From Candidatus Wallbacteria bacterium (lineage in GTDB: Bacteria > Muiribacteriota > UBA6191 > JACPRK01), in contig JACQZN010000031.1 of the NCBI GenBank assembly GCA_016213845.1, forward strand, positions 62,001 to 126,000: a stretch of DNA of 64,000 bases. Reading direction: 5' to 3'. A program made the position numbers and the translations under genes. Below the pieces are notes generated by a model. It was not told the DNA's origin and ran no database searches. It was given only the letters and a program-made list of their open reading frames with translations. Positions 47,541 to 56,390 of this stretch are shown one piece after another. How positions within the stretch are numbered: position 1 is the first letter of the stretch; each line of letters starts with the position of its first letter.

Positions 47541-48328
47541 GACGGCAACCGTCCCCAGAACAGCAGCCGCTTGAACGGGTAGAAGTACGGCACCTCGTCG
47601 GGCAGCTCCTCCAGCAGCGCCGCGCGGTAGCGCTCGAGGAACGCCTCGAAGAGCCCCTCAGGCAAGCGCGCCCGGTAGTAATTCAGCAGCGTCCCCTTCA
47701 CCCACTCCACGACCTCCGAGCGGGAGCCGAGCAGATGGCCGTAGACCTGCACCCGAACGTGCTGCTCGGCGAAGCCGCACCTGTGGAGCAGCGTCGCGTA
47801 CTCCTCGGGGGCAAGCAGGGAGCTCTCGCGAGGCTTGCCTCCCAGCGCTTCGGCGAAGGGCGGGAGGGCTGCGATGCGCGCGGCAACGGCGTGCGACGGG
47901 TGGTCGAAGTTGACCGGCACCTGGACCGCCAGCTGCCCCCCGGGCCCCAGAGCCCGGCGAAGCCTGGGCACGAGCTCGAGGTGGCCGGGAACCCACTGCA
48001 GCGCGGCGTTCGAGAAGATGAGGTCGAAAGAGCCGGGCGGCGCGCTCCACTGGGTGATGTCTCCCGGCGCGAAGGTGAGCCCCCGCAGCGTCAGCCCCGA
48101 AGCCTTCGAGATCATCGCCCCGGAGCTGTCGACTCCGACGGTCTCGGTGGCCTGCAGCATGGCGTGCAGCCAGGCGGTGAGCTCTCCCGTCCCGCACCCC
48201 AGATCGAGGACGCGCATGCCGGGAGCCGGACGGACCAGCGCCGCGAGGTCCCGGAACGGCTGGCTACGCTCGTCCTTGAATCGCTCGTACTGCTCCGGGT
48301 CCCAGCAATCTTCGGCCATTTGAGCCAA
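47537..48328 (-). CDS. SAM-dependent methyltransferase, trans-aconitate methyltransferase-like
   Basis: The 263-aa class I methyltransferase has the SAM motif VLDLGCGTGELT at 40-51, an acidic loop GVDSSGAMI and ALQWVPGHLELVPRLRRAL, like bacterial trans-aconitate 2-methyltransferase (Tam). The WDPEQYERFKDER start is also typical. TTG at 48328 (AAAGG upstream) or ATG at 48319 is the start. It follows the NCS1 gene by 9 bp and overlaps the phospholipase-like gene by 4 bp. Substrate specificity beyond the general Tam-like fold is uncertain. Confidence 0.82.
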   Translation of the reverse strand: MAQMAEDCWDPEQYERFKDERSQPFRDLAALVRPAPGMRVLDLGCGTGELTAWLHAMLQATETVGVDSSGAMISKASGLTLRGLTFAPGDITQWSAPPGSFDLIFSNAALQWVPGHLELVPRLRRALGPGGQLAVQVPVNFDHPSHAVAARIAALPPFAEALGGKPRESSLLAPEEYATLLHRCGFAEQHVRVQVYGHLLGSRSEVVEWVKGTLLNYYRARLPEGLFEAFLERYRAALLEELPDEVPYFYPFKRLLFWGRLPS

Positions 48329-48337
48329 CGGAGCCTT

Positions 48338-50029
48338 TCAATCCTTCGATGGCGCCACCGCGGCGAACCCCTCCGGCGGCTCCAGGGTAGGACGCGCCAG
48401 GATGTAGTAGAGCCCGCCCGATACGACGAGACCCACAATCCACGCGGCGTCCGAGAAGGTCGAGAACAGCTTCGGGTAGATCGGCCCTAGCCACCAGATG
48501 AGCGCGAGACCCCCTACCAGACCCGTCGGCACCGTCTTCACCTGGATGAGCAGGAACGCCTCCATGTAGATGAGCACGATGGCGATGAAGATGAGCGCGC
48601 GTGAGTTCTGCACCGAGGCAGCGGCGATGTAACCCGACCAGCTCACCAGGCAACCCCAGACCGTCGCCTGCACGGCAGCCCAGTTCCAGCCCCGGTCATA
48701 GGTGTAGACGCCCTGTTCGAGGTAGAGATCCGCCAGGTAGAGCCGCGTCTTTCGGATGACCCAGTAGTCCACGATCATCACGCCGGCGATCGCGGCCAGC
48801 CCACCCGAGTAGCCGCCGAGCCAGCTGAAGACATAGCCCTCCGGGTCGGCCAGCAGCTTCCACGGCATGATGGCGATGCCGAGGATGCCGGTGATGAGAC
48901 CGCCGGTCTTGAAGTCGATCAGCTTCGGAAAGGCGTTGGAGAAGTCATTGGCGGGGCTGACGACGTTGGCCGCGATGTTGACCGCCAGCGTCGCGACTAC
49001 CACGGTGAACATCGAGATGGCGACGGCCCAGAAGTTGTCGAACTGAAGCGCCAGCTTCATCGGGTCCCAGAGCTCCTTGAGCTTCTCGGGCGGCAGCTTG
49101 GCGGCGAAGATGACGTTGGCGCCGGAGGTGATGAAGATGCCCATCGCGGCGAAGACCACCATCGTGCTCGGCAGCGCCACCACCTGCCCGAAGGCCTGCT
49201 CCTTCTGGCTGTGGCCGAAGCGCGTGAAGTCCGGCATGTTCAGCGAAAGTGTTGCCCAGTAGCCGATCATGCCGGTCAGCGCCGGCAGGAAAACGGCCCA
49301 GAACTTCCCCGTCTCCAACCCCGAGGCGTTTCGGGCGATTGGCTCGAGTCCGCCGGCATTCTGGTAGACCCAGACGCAGAGGAGCCCCGTCATGATGAGG
49401 ACGAACGGAGCGGCCCAGTCCTCGACGTGGCGAACCATCTCCATCCCTCGGAAGATGACCCAGATGTTCAGCCCCCAGAAGCCGAGGAAGCAGCTCCATG
49501 CGAGCACGGAGTGGCCGCCGACGATCAGCGTCGGATCGGCCCATGCCTGGTTTCCGGAGAGCGCTCGGCCCAGGGCGATGCAGAGGCTGTGCAGCGCCTC
49601 GCCGCCCAGCCACGACTGGATTCCGAACCAGCCGCAGGCTACCAACGCCCGCATCAGCGCGGCCAGGTTGCTTCCGAAGACTCCGTACGAGGCACGCGCG
49701 AAGATCGGGAACGGGATGCCGTACTTGGTGCCCGGGTGCGAGTTGAGCAGGATCGGCACCAGCACGATCGTATTGCCCAGGAGGATCGTGAAGAGGGCTT
49801 GAGTCCAGTTCATCCCCATGCCCATCAGCGACGACGCCAGCATGTAGGTCGGGATGCAGTGCGCCATCGAGATCCAGAGCGCCGCGAAGTTGTACGTGCG
49901 CCAGGTTCGGTTGGCCACCCGCACGGGCGCCAGATCGTGGTTGAACAGAGGACTCTGGCTGATGATTGTCTCGTCGGCCAGCTCCGCCCTGCCGTCCGGG
50001 TGATGGATCTCGTTCTTTTCCGTGCCCAC
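48338..50029 (-). CDS. NCS1 family nucleobase/allantoin-type permease
   Basis: The 563-aa protein has about 12 membrane helices and NCS1 features: SPLFNHDLAPVRVANRTWRTY preface, then AALWISMAHCIPTYMLASSL, HPGTKYGIPFPIFARASYG near 101-119 and GWFGIQSWLGG. NCS1 carriers move cytosine, uracil, hydantoins, allantoin or thiamine-type substrates with a cation. No purine or pyrimidine pathway gene lies beside it, so the substrate is open. GTG at 50029 has GGAGG upstream. Confidence 0.9.
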   Translation of the reverse strand: MGTEKNEIHHPDGRAELADETIISQSPLFNHDLAPVRVANRTWRTYNFAALWISMAHCIPTYMLASSLMGMGMNWTQALFTILLGNTIVLVPILLNSHPGTKYGIPFPIFARASYGVFGSNLAALMRALVACGWFGIQSWLGGEALHSLCIALGRALSGNQAWADPTLIVGGHSVLAWSCFLGFWGLNIWVIFRGMEMVRHVEDWAAPFVLIMTGLLCVWVYQNAGGLEPIARNASGLETGKFWAVFLPALTGMIGYWATLSLNMPDFTRFGHSQKEQAFGQVVALPSTMVVFAAMGIFITSGANVIFAAKLPPEKLKELWDPMKLALQFDNFWAVAISMFTVVVATLAVNIAANVVSPANDFSNAFPKLIDFKTGGLITGILGIAIMPWKLLADPEGYVFSWLGGYSGGLAAIAGVMIVDYWVIRKTRLYLADLYLEQGVYTYDRGWNWAAVQATVWGCLVSWSGYIAAASVQNSRALIFIAIVLIYMEAFLLIQVKTVPTGLVGGLALIWWLGPIYPKLFSTFSDAAWIVGLVVSGGLYYILARPTLEPPEGFAAVAPSKD

Positions 50030-50135
50030 GTGCCACCTCCGAACCCTCGGTCCGCCCTCTAGCCCGGCCCCGAAGTGTGACGGCCAGCACCGGCGAAGTC
50101 AAGCGGGGCAGGCTGCAGGCTGCAGGGGGGAAATC

Positions 50136-50164
50136 CCGTGGCGTCTACCCGTACCGGGTTTTCG
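50136..50164 (+). repeat. 29-bp dispersed repeat, copy 2
   Basis: CCGTGGCGTCTACCCGTACC followed by GGGTTTTCG, differing from the copy at 16671-16699 in two positions. It lies between divergent NCS1 and kinase genes, just before a G-rich tract. Confidence 0.6.
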
Positions 50165-50170
50165 ATGAGC

Positions 50171-50213
50171 GGGGGGCTGGGGCTTGGGCAGGGGCTGGGG
50201 CTGGGGCAAGGGT
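50171..50213 (+). other. G-run tract with G-quadruplex potential
   Basis: Seven runs of three or more G, mostly GGGG, separated by CT, CTT or CA, occur within 43 bases. They lie on the coding strand about 75-115 bp before the kinase start. The composition fits a G-quadruplex motif with very short loops. It falls in the promoter or 5' leader of the kinase gene, so it could affect expression. Confidence 0.6.
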
Positions 50214-50286
50214 GAGGCGTTGCGACGCCGATCTGGTGTCCGGCTCGCAATTGCGATAGGGTGGAGCCTCGAGCGGGGGATGCCGC

Positions 50287-51951
50287 ATGCACCAGTTCGA
50301 CTGCCCCGGTTGCTCCACTCCGATCTACAGCAAGAGGCCGCAGGAGGCCGGCGGCTTCCGGTGTCTGATGTGCGGCTTCTCAGCGCCGGCGGTGGAGGCT
50401 GAGCCCTCCTCCGGCACGAAGGCGGAAGCACCGGCGGCGCCGCCGGGACCGCCTGCGGCGCCGGCGCTCCCGGAAGAATGGGAGCTGATGGACCTTCTCG
50501 GTAAGGGGGGAATGGGGCAGGTCTGGCGGGCGCGTCATCGGCTCACCGACGAGGAAGTGGCCATCAAGTGCCTCATCGGCGAGCATGTGGAGGAGCCGCA
50601 GTACGCGAAGCGCTTCGCTCGCGAAGTACAGGTCCTCCATCGACTCCGCCACCCGAATGTCACCGGCCTGAAGGGCTCGGGAATCTTCCAGAAGCGGCCG
50701 TGGCTGGCGATGGAGCTGGTGCGCGGCTCGATGCTTCGCGCCCGGATGACCGGGCAACCGATGCCGCCGGCCGACGCTCTGCGACTAGCGCTCGAAATCA
50801 CCCGGGCCCTGGAGTACACGCATGAAAACGGCGTCATCCACAGGGATCTGAAGCCCGAAAACGTCCTCATCGATCACGAGGGGACCGCCAAGGTGACCGA
50901 CTTCGGGCTTGCCGGGCTCGAGGGTCCGGTCTCCGGCCAGCGGCTGACCAGCGTCGGGATGGTGATGGGCACTTTCGACTACATGGCTCCCGAACAGTCG
51001 CTTGACTCCTCGGCCGTTGGCCCGCCGGCCGATCTCTACTCGCTGGGCGTGATGCTGTTCGAGATGCTGACGGGCCGCAAACCCTTCGGCCAGGAGATGC
51101 CCTCAATCGTTGTCTCGGGGCTGCCGCGCCAGCTCGATGCTCTCGTCGTGGGGTTGCTGGAGCGGGACCCCGCGCGCCGGCCCAGTGCCGCGCAGGCTGC
51201 CGAGCTTCTGGATGGAGTGCTGAGCCAGTTGACCGGCCGGACCGGGCCGCGCCCGTCAGTGGCTGCTGGCTCGCCAGGCCCCGGTGCCGGCCGCCCCTTG
51301 CCGGTTTCGGACCGCCAGGAGACCGTCCGCCCCTCGGGCTCCCCGCTGGGGCCGCTGCCCATCATGTTCGCGGAGCCCTCGGTGATCCGGGCGGCTCCCG
51401 ATGAGGCGGTTGCGGCCCAACCGTCCCAGGCGAGCCTCGAGGCGTCCGCGCCGACCGCCCCGCCGCGCGTGACGGATGCCGTGTCGAGCGCCCAGCCCAT
51501 CGCAGGAAGCGCTCCTGCGCCGGGGGCTCCCGGAGCCGCCCCGCCGACCGCACTGTCCAAGCAGCCGCGGGTGGGTAACGAGCGACGAGCTCTCCCCCGG
51601 TCCGCCGTGGTCGCCGCATCGGTGGTGACGCTGCTGGCCGTCGTCATCATGGTGGTGTTCCACAAGCCGGCCTTGGAGCCGGTGCCACCACCCGTCGCTC
51701 CCCCGGTAACTGCTCTTCCCCCCGCCGCACAGCCTCGAGGCTTCCTGCTCGATAGCGTCCCCTCCAACGCCCGCATCTTCAAACCCGACGGCACCGATAC
51801 CGGCAAGCGCACCCCGCACCAGTTCGAGGACCTGCCCGAAGGGGAAGTGAAGTTCATCCTGAAGCTGGAGGGCTTCGATGACGGGCCTGTGACTGTTGGC
51901 CGCTCCTCGGGCAAGGGGGCCGTCGTTCAGCTCAATCGAGTGGCGCGCTGA
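50287..51951 (+). CDS. Ser/Thr protein kinase with N-terminal zinc ribbon and C-terminal PEGA-like domain
   Basis: The 554-aa protein starts with a zinc ribbon (CPGC at 6-9, CLMC at 26-29) and a Pro/Ala linker. The Hanks-type kinase domain covers about 65-320: GKGGMGQVW, Lys in VAIKCL, HRDLKPEN, DFGLAG and APEQSLDSS (LDLYS replaced by ADLYSLG). A Pro/Ala-rich stretch and a membrane helix near 440-457 (AVVAASVVTLLAVVIMVVF) lead to a PEGA-like domain (GFLLDSVPSNARIF...) outside the membrane. It is therefore a membrane-spanning signalling kinase with a possible envelope ligand. ATG at 50287 has GGGGGA upstream. It is first in a plus-strand run with the glycosyltransferase. Confidence 0.92.
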   Translation: MHQFDCPGCSTPIYSKRPQEAGGFRCLMCGFSAPAVEAEPSSGTKAEAPAAPPGPPAAPALPEEWELMDLLGKGGMGQVWRARHRLTDEEVAIKCLIGEHVEEPQYAKRFAREVQVLHRLRHPNVTGLKGSGIFQKRPWLAMELVRGSMLRARMTGQPMPPADALRLALEITRALEYTHENGVIHRDLKPENVLIDHEGTAKVTDFGLAGLEGPVSGQRLTSVGMVMGTFDYMAPEQSLDSSAVGPPADLYSLGVMLFEMLTGRKPFGQEMPSIVVSGLPRQLDALVVGLLERDPARRPSAAQAAELLDGVLSQLTGRTGPRPSVAAGSPGPGAGRPLPVSDRQETVRPSGSPLGPLPIMFAEPSVIRAAPDEAVAAQPSQASLEASAPTAPPRVTDAVSSAQPIAGSAPAPGAPGAAPPTALSKQPRVGNERRALPRSAVVAASVVTLLAVVIMVVFHKPALEPVPPPVAPPVTALPPAAQPRGFLLDSVPSNARIFKPDGTDTGKRTPHQFEDLPEGEVKFILKLEGFDDGPVTVGRSSGKGAVVQLNRVAR

Positions 51952-51952
51952 T

Positions 51953-51982
51953 TTGCGCCACCCCCTCGTGCTCTGTTAATCT
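51953..51982 (+). promoter_or_regulatory. Candidate promoter for the glycosyltransferase gene
   Basis: TTGCGC (51953-51958) and TAATCT (51977-51982) with 18 bp between them start right at the end of the kinase gene and 18 bp before the ATG at 52000. The -35 and spacing equal those before the metalloprotease gene. Confidence 0.35.
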
Positions 51983-51999
51983 GGGGGGCCGCTCGAGCG

Positions 52000-53658
52000 A
52001 TGGACAACGCAGCCGAAACGAGACGATCGGGGCCCTGGTGGCCGTGGGCCCTGGTGGGCCTGGCTGCCGCGTTGCTCTACTTCGCCAGGCTCGGCGCCCA
52101 CGATCTCTGGGAGCCCGACGAGCCCAACTTCGCGCTCACCTCCCGCGAGATGATGGAGCGCTCACAGTACGTGCTGCCCACGCTCAATGGAACTCCGGAG
52201 GGCGAGAAACCCCCGATGTTCTACTGGGCCATCATCGCCGCCACTCGGCTGGTCGGCGGTGAAGTCTCGGAGCTGACAACGCGCATCCCGTCGGCCGCCG
52301 GCATGCTGGTGACCGTTTTAGCAATCGGACTGGCCGGAGCTTCCGTGTTCGGTTTGCGGGCGGGTCTTCTGGCCGCAATCGTCATGGCGACCACGCACCT
52401 GGGCGTGTGGGAAGCCCGCACGGGGCAGGTCGACGCGCTCAACTGCGCCTTCATCACGCTGGCCTTCACCTGGTTCCTGCGCGCTTCCATGGCCGAGCCG
52501 CCGCTGCCCGCCAGTCTCGCCGCGGCCTACGGATTCGCAGGCATCGCCGTCCTCACCAAGGGGCAGCCCGGCTTCCTGTTGCCGGTGGCGACGCTGTTTC
52601 TCCACGGGTGGATCATGAGACGCGCCCGTCCCATTGCCCGGATGGGCCTCCACGTGGGCGTGCCGGTCGTGGCGGCCTTCGGGCTTGTCTGGTTCCTGCC
52701 CCTGCTGAAGATTGCTTCAGCCGACTTCCTCTCGACAATCCTCTACCGCCAGACCGTCGTCCGCTACTTCAATCCGTGGCATCACCACCAGCCGTTCTGG
52801 TACTACCTGACGACCCTGCCGCTGGAGTTTTTGCCATGGACCATCCTGCTCCCGGGAGCGCTCGTCTTCGCCTGGCGGGAAGGCTGGAAGAAGCGCGACC
52901 CGGCCATCGTCTACGCCATGCTCTGGGCAGCAGTCGTGTTCCTCTACTTCTCGGTTTCGCCGGGCAAGCGCAGCATCTACGTCCTGCCGATGTTCCCGGC
53001 GCTGGCGCTCTTGGTCGGGCGGTTCCTAGACTCGGCCCTCACGCCGGGTTCGCCCTGGGCCATCTGGGTCCGGGGGCCCGTCTGGGCCTGGGCGGGGGTG
53101 CTGGCGTTGGTGGGGCTGGGGGCGCCCGTCGTCATCCAGCAGAAGTACCCGCCGATGGCCTGGCCCGCCGCCGGCCTCACGCCCCTGCTCCTGCTCGGCG
53201 TGATCGTCATCGTGAACCGTCTGCGCGAATCGACCCTCCTGGCAGCAACGGGAGCGCTCGCCGCGGTCACCTTCGCCTTCAACTTTTATCTGCACACGGT
53301 GATGTTGCCGGCGTTCAACCCGTACAACAGCGCCCGCGAGTTTTGCAGCCGGATTGTCTCCCTTCTGGAGCCGGGCGAGAGGCCCGTTTCGTACCGATTT
53401 TTCCGAGGCACCTACGGCTTCTACACCCGCCGCCAATTCGCAGTCCCCGAAACGCCGGACGCCCTTGCGGAGCTGCTCCAGGCCGATCCGGACCTGGTCG
53501 TGATGGCCCACAAGGAGCATCTCTCCGAGCTGGCCCAGGACGGCCGTTTCGGTCTGGAGCTGGTGGACGACCGCAAGATCGGCACCCGCCATGTCGCTCT
53601 GGTACGAGTGAGGCCGGGGAAGCGTGCTCCGGCTGGCGAGCGGGGCGTGACGAGGTGA
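52000..53658 (+). CDS. ArnT/PMT-type membrane glycosyltransferase (GT-C)
   Basis: The 552-aa protein is a GT-C glycosyltransferase with about 11-12 membrane helices. It has the catalytic first-loop acidic pair in DLWEPDEPNFA near 32-42, FYWAIIAATRLVGG, EARTGQVDALNCAF and HHQPFWYYLTTLPLEFLPW in the next loop. GT39/GT83 enzymes of this kind transfer sugars from polyprenyl-phosphate carriers to lipid A, proteins or other acceptors outside the membrane. Its own acceptor is unknown. It ends 5 bp before rpiA, so the two are co-transcribed. Confidence 0.9.
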   Translation: MDNAAETRRSGPWWPWALVGLAAALLYFARLGAHDLWEPDEPNFALTSREMMERSQYVLPTLNGTPEGEKPPMFYWAIIAATRLVGGEVSELTTRIPSAAGMLVTVLAIGLAGASVFGLRAGLLAAIVMATTHLGVWEARTGQVDALNCAFITLAFTWFLRASMAEPPLPASLAAAYGFAGIAVLTKGQPGFLLPVATLFLHGWIMRRARPIARMGLHVGVPVVAAFGLVWFLPLLKIASADFLSTILYRQTVVRYFNPWHHHQPFWYYLTTLPLEFLPWTILLPGALVFAWREGWKKRDPAIVYAMLWAAVVFLYFSVSPGKRSIYVLPMFPALALLVGRFLDSALTPGSPWAIWVRGPVWAWAGVLALVGLGAPVVIQQKYPPMAWPAAGLTPLLLLGVIVIVNRLRESTLLAATGALAAVTFAFNFYLHTVMLPAFNPYNSAREFCSRIVSLLEPGERPVSYRFFRGTYGFYTRRQFAVPETPDALAELLQADPDLVVMAHKEHLSELAQDGRFGLELVDDRKIGTRHVALVRVRPGKRAPAGERGVTR

Positions 53659-53663
53659 GGACC

Positions 53664-54347
53664 ATGAAGACGATTTCGGAAGCTGCTCTGGAGCGCGTGC
53701 CGGCCGGTGCCACGATCGGGCTGGGTTCGGGGCGGGCGGCGATGGCCTTTGTCAAGGCGCTGGGCGAGCGCGTGCGCGCCGGGCTGGCCGTGAGGGGCGT
53801 GCCGACCTCCCGGGCCACGCAGGAGGCGGCGCTCCTGGAGGGGATTCCGCTGACGACGCCCGACGAGGCCGGCGAGCTGGCCGTCACCTTCGACGGCGCC
53901 GACGAGGTCGACCCGAATCTGGATATGATCAAGGGCTGGGGTGCCGCGTTGGTGCGGGAGAAGATCGTCGCCGCGATGAGTCGTGAGCTGGTGATCCTGG
54001 TGGGCGCCGAGAAGCTCGTCACGACGCTGGGAGAGCGCGGCAAGCTGCCGGTAGAAGTGGTCCCCTTCGGCCTGACCCTGGTCGCCCGCCGGCTCGACGC
54101 GATGGGCATCCAGGGTGTGGTTCGCACCGACGGCGAGGCGTTGCTGGTGACCGACAACGGCAACCACATCCTCGACTGCGCCGTCCCGCTCTTGCAGCAG
54201 CCGGCCGAGCTGGAGCGCCGACTGCTCGACATCCCGGGCGTCGTCGGCACGGGGCTCTTCCTGGGGATGGCGCATACCGTGCTCATCCAGCGCGACGGCG
54301 AAGTCGAGGTGCGCAGCCGTCAGGCGAAATCGCCCGGGGGGCGGTAA
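53664..54347 (+). CDS. rpiA: Ribose-5-phosphate isomerase A
   Basis: The 227-aa enzyme interconverts ribose 5-phosphate and ribulose 5-phosphate in the pentose phosphate pathway. It shows the phosphate loop IGLGSGRAAMAFV near 18-30, VTFDGADEVDPNLDMIKG and ALVREKIVA, with the catalytic Glu in REK. The usual GGGAAL/GGGGAL stretch reads GWGAAL, a Gly-to-Trp change. ATG at 53664 has GAGGTGAGG upstream, 5 bp after the glycosyltransferase stop. The next gene starts one base after its stop. Confidence 0.95.
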   Translation: MKTISEAALERVPAGATIGLGSGRAAMAFVKALGERVRAGLAVRGVPTSRATQEAALLEGIPLTTPDEAGELAVTFDGADEVDPNLDMIKGWGAALVREKIVAAMSRELVILVGAEKLVTTLGERGKLPVEVVPFGLTLVARRLDAMGIQGVVRTDGEALLVTDNGNHILDCAVPLLQQPAELERRLLDIPGVVGTGLFLGMAHTVLIQRDGEVEVRSRQAKSPGGR

Positions 54348-54348
54348 G

Positions 54349-55947
54349 TTGCTGGCGAGCGCGGAACCGACGCAGGTCGAGGCCGCACCGAAGATGACGG
54401 GCATCCAGGAGTTCGTGCTGCTCGGGCACGACGAGGCGTCACACGACGCGCTCGCTCGCGGCGCCGACGTTGCCGGCTTTTCGGAGACGCTCCTTTCGCT
54501 CTTTCGCTTCCAGCAGACCGGCCGTGCCTATCGGCTTTTGCTGCCTGTGCGGCAGCGCGGGCTGGGATCGATCCACCGCACTTTCAATCTGGCGCAGAAG
54601 GTCGCCGGCGCGCGGCGCTTCGACCCGCTACCGCCCTTCGAGCCTCGCCCCGTGGCGCGGCTGGCGGCCAACCTCGAAGCCTATCTGGCCCGCATGGGCG
54701 AGCTGGCTCGAGGGACGCCCATCCGCATCCAGCCGGACGACCCGGCTCTTCCGGCGCTGGCCCAGCACCTCCAGGGCCATGCCTCGCCCGAAAACGACGC
54801 GGAGCTCCTGCGGCTCTTCGGCCTGCTCACCGAAGGGGTCTACATCGGGCCTAGGACCTTCCACATGGACCTGGCCAACAGCTGCAACGAGAACTGTGCC
54901 TACTGCTGGTTCCACTCCCCCCACAGCAAAAGCCGCGAGGACGCGGACCGGTTCGGGCCCGAGTGGAAGCGCACGCACATCGACTACGACACCGCGCGAA
55001 AGCTGGTCGACGACCTCGCCCGCCTGGGCACGCGCGAAGACATCCTCCTGACCGGCAAGGGTGAGCCGCTGACTCACCCCCGCTGTCTCGATATCGTCGA
55101 CTACATCAAGTCGAAGGGCATGCACACCACGCTCTTCACCAACGGCATCCTGCTGGAGCCGTCCAACCTCGAGCGGCTGCATCGGGCCGGTCTGGACCTG
55201 CTCTACGTGTCGCTCTCGGCCGCGAGCCACCCGGTCTACGAGGCGCTGCACCCCGGCCACGCGGGCTCCGAGCTCGAGGTCGTGCGCGAGAATCTCCTGG
55301 CCCTGCAGCGGATGAAGCAGAGCTCCGGCCGCCCCTGCCCGCGCGTGGTGATGGTCGACGTCGTCAACCACGACAACGCCCACGAGCTGGCCGATTTCGC
55401 GCGCTGGTCCGCGGACATCGGCGCCGACTACGTGCGCTACCAGCTCATCCACGTGCAGTACTACAACGAATCGCTCAAGCTCACCCCCCAGGACCTCGTG
55501 CGCGTGCGTGCAGGACTGGCCGAGGCCAAGGAGGTCGCAGCCGCCGCCGGGATGCGCGTCATGGAGAACATCGACTTCCAGCTCTCGACGCTGGTCGAAG
55601 ACTCCGGCGCCTGGGGCAGAAACGAGCTGCCGGCCGAGGGCTGCTTTGCCGGCTGGTACTTCTCGCGTTCCTGGGCCGACGGGACGGTCAGTTTCTGCTG
55701 TAGCCCCAAGCCGATCGCCAACCTGGACCAGACGAGCTTCGCATCACTCTGGGAGGGGCCGCGTTACGGCTACTACCGCAACGCGGGCAAACACCTGCAG
55801 GCCAACGGGCGCGTCCGTTTCACCGACGGCACGCCGCTGGTGAACGGCCACTGCTTCAGCTGCCCCAACTACGAGGGCTTGGGCGACGCCCGGCGCGGGC
55901 TCAGGAACTTCGGTCTGGAGCGCTGGCTGGGTCGCACCGTCGGATAA
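54349..55947 (+). CDS. Radical SAM protein with SPASM-like C-terminal cysteines
   Basis: The 532-aa protein carries the radical SAM cluster motif CNENCAYC with Cys at 179, 183 and 186, followed by LLTGKGEPLTHP (GGE-type motif) and TLFTNGILL. Near the C-terminus EGCFAGWYF, FCC and CFSC supply further cysteines as in SPASM or twitch domains that hold extra Fe-S clusters. An N-terminal domain of about 150 residues precedes the barrel. The product is unknown: peptide maturase and sugar or lipid chemistry are all possible. It begins with TTG at 54349 directly after rpiA (ATG at 54394 is an alternative). Its neighbours, GT-C and rpiA, hint at a carbohydrate link, but weakly. Confidence 0.88.
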   Translation: MLASAEPTQVEAAPKMTGIQEFVLLGHDEASHDALARGADVAGFSETLLSLFRFQQTGRAYRLLLPVRQRGLGSIHRTFNLAQKVAGARRFDPLPPFEPRPVARLAANLEAYLARMGELARGTPIRIQPDDPALPALAQHLQGHASPENDAELLRLFGLLTEGVYIGPRTFHMDLANSCNENCAYCWFHSPHSKSREDADRFGPEWKRTHIDYDTARKLVDDLARLGTREDILLTGKGEPLTHPRCLDIVDYIKSKGMHTTLFTNGILLEPSNLERLHRAGLDLLYVSLSAASHPVYEALHPGHAGSELEVVRENLLALQRMKQSSGRPCPRVVMVDVVNHDNAHELADFARWSADIGADYVRYQLIHVQYYNESLKLTPQDLVRVRAGLAEAKEVAAAAGMRVMENIDFQLSTLVEDSGAWGRNELPAEGCFAGWYFSRSWADGTVSFCCSPKPIANLDQTSFASLWEGPRYGYYRNAGKHLQANGRVRFTDGTPLVNGHCFSCPNYEGLGDARRGLRNFGLERWLGRTVG

Positions 55948-55956
55948 CGGCGCCGG

Positions 55957-56331
55957 TCAGGCCTTCGCGGCCGCCTGTTCGATCGCCTTCCAGATGACGC
56001 GGTGCTCCTCCGGGTCGACGCGCAGGGCGCGGGAGACCTTCTCGAGGATCAGCTTCTCGGCGTCGGAGATCTGTCCGTCGGCACAGGCGCGGGCGGCGAC
56101 GCGACGGAAGACGTCCTCCGGAATCAGTTCGTACTCTGCCTGCCGGCCCCGGGCCTTGAGCGAGCCTACCGCCGCCTGCCAGGCGCGCTGGTGCTGCTCG
56201 GAGGTGACGCCCAAGGCCTGTTTCACCTCGTTGAGGGTGGAACGCTCGATTTCGGAGATGTCGCCGTCGCGCATGATCTCCTCGAGAAGGAGTTGGAAGA
56301 CCTTTTCACTCGTAAGCTCGCTCGATTCCAC
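55957..56331 (-). CDS. TerB-like helical protein
   Basis: GTG at 56331 has AGGAGG upstream, which selects it within a longer open frame. The 124-aa protein is all-helical and consists of two similar halves, each with an acidic DG-D/QIS-E/D-E motif (RDGDISEIERSTLNEV near 21-36; ADGQISDAEKLILEKV near 89-104), as in TerB/DjlA-type domains that may bind a metal. It lies 59 bp downstream of the universal stress protein gene on the same strand. Its function is unknown. Confidence 0.75.
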   Translation of the reverse strand: MESSELTSEKVFQLLLEEIMRDGDISEIERSTLNEVKQALGVTSEQHQRAWQAAVGSLKARGRQAEYELIPEDVFRRVAARACADGQISDAEKLILEKVSRALRVDPEEHRVIWKAIEQAAAKA

Positions 56332-56390
56332 GGAAACCTCCTGACGGCCGCTGCCGGCCCTGACGGGCCGTGGGGAGTCTGCCACCTGGG

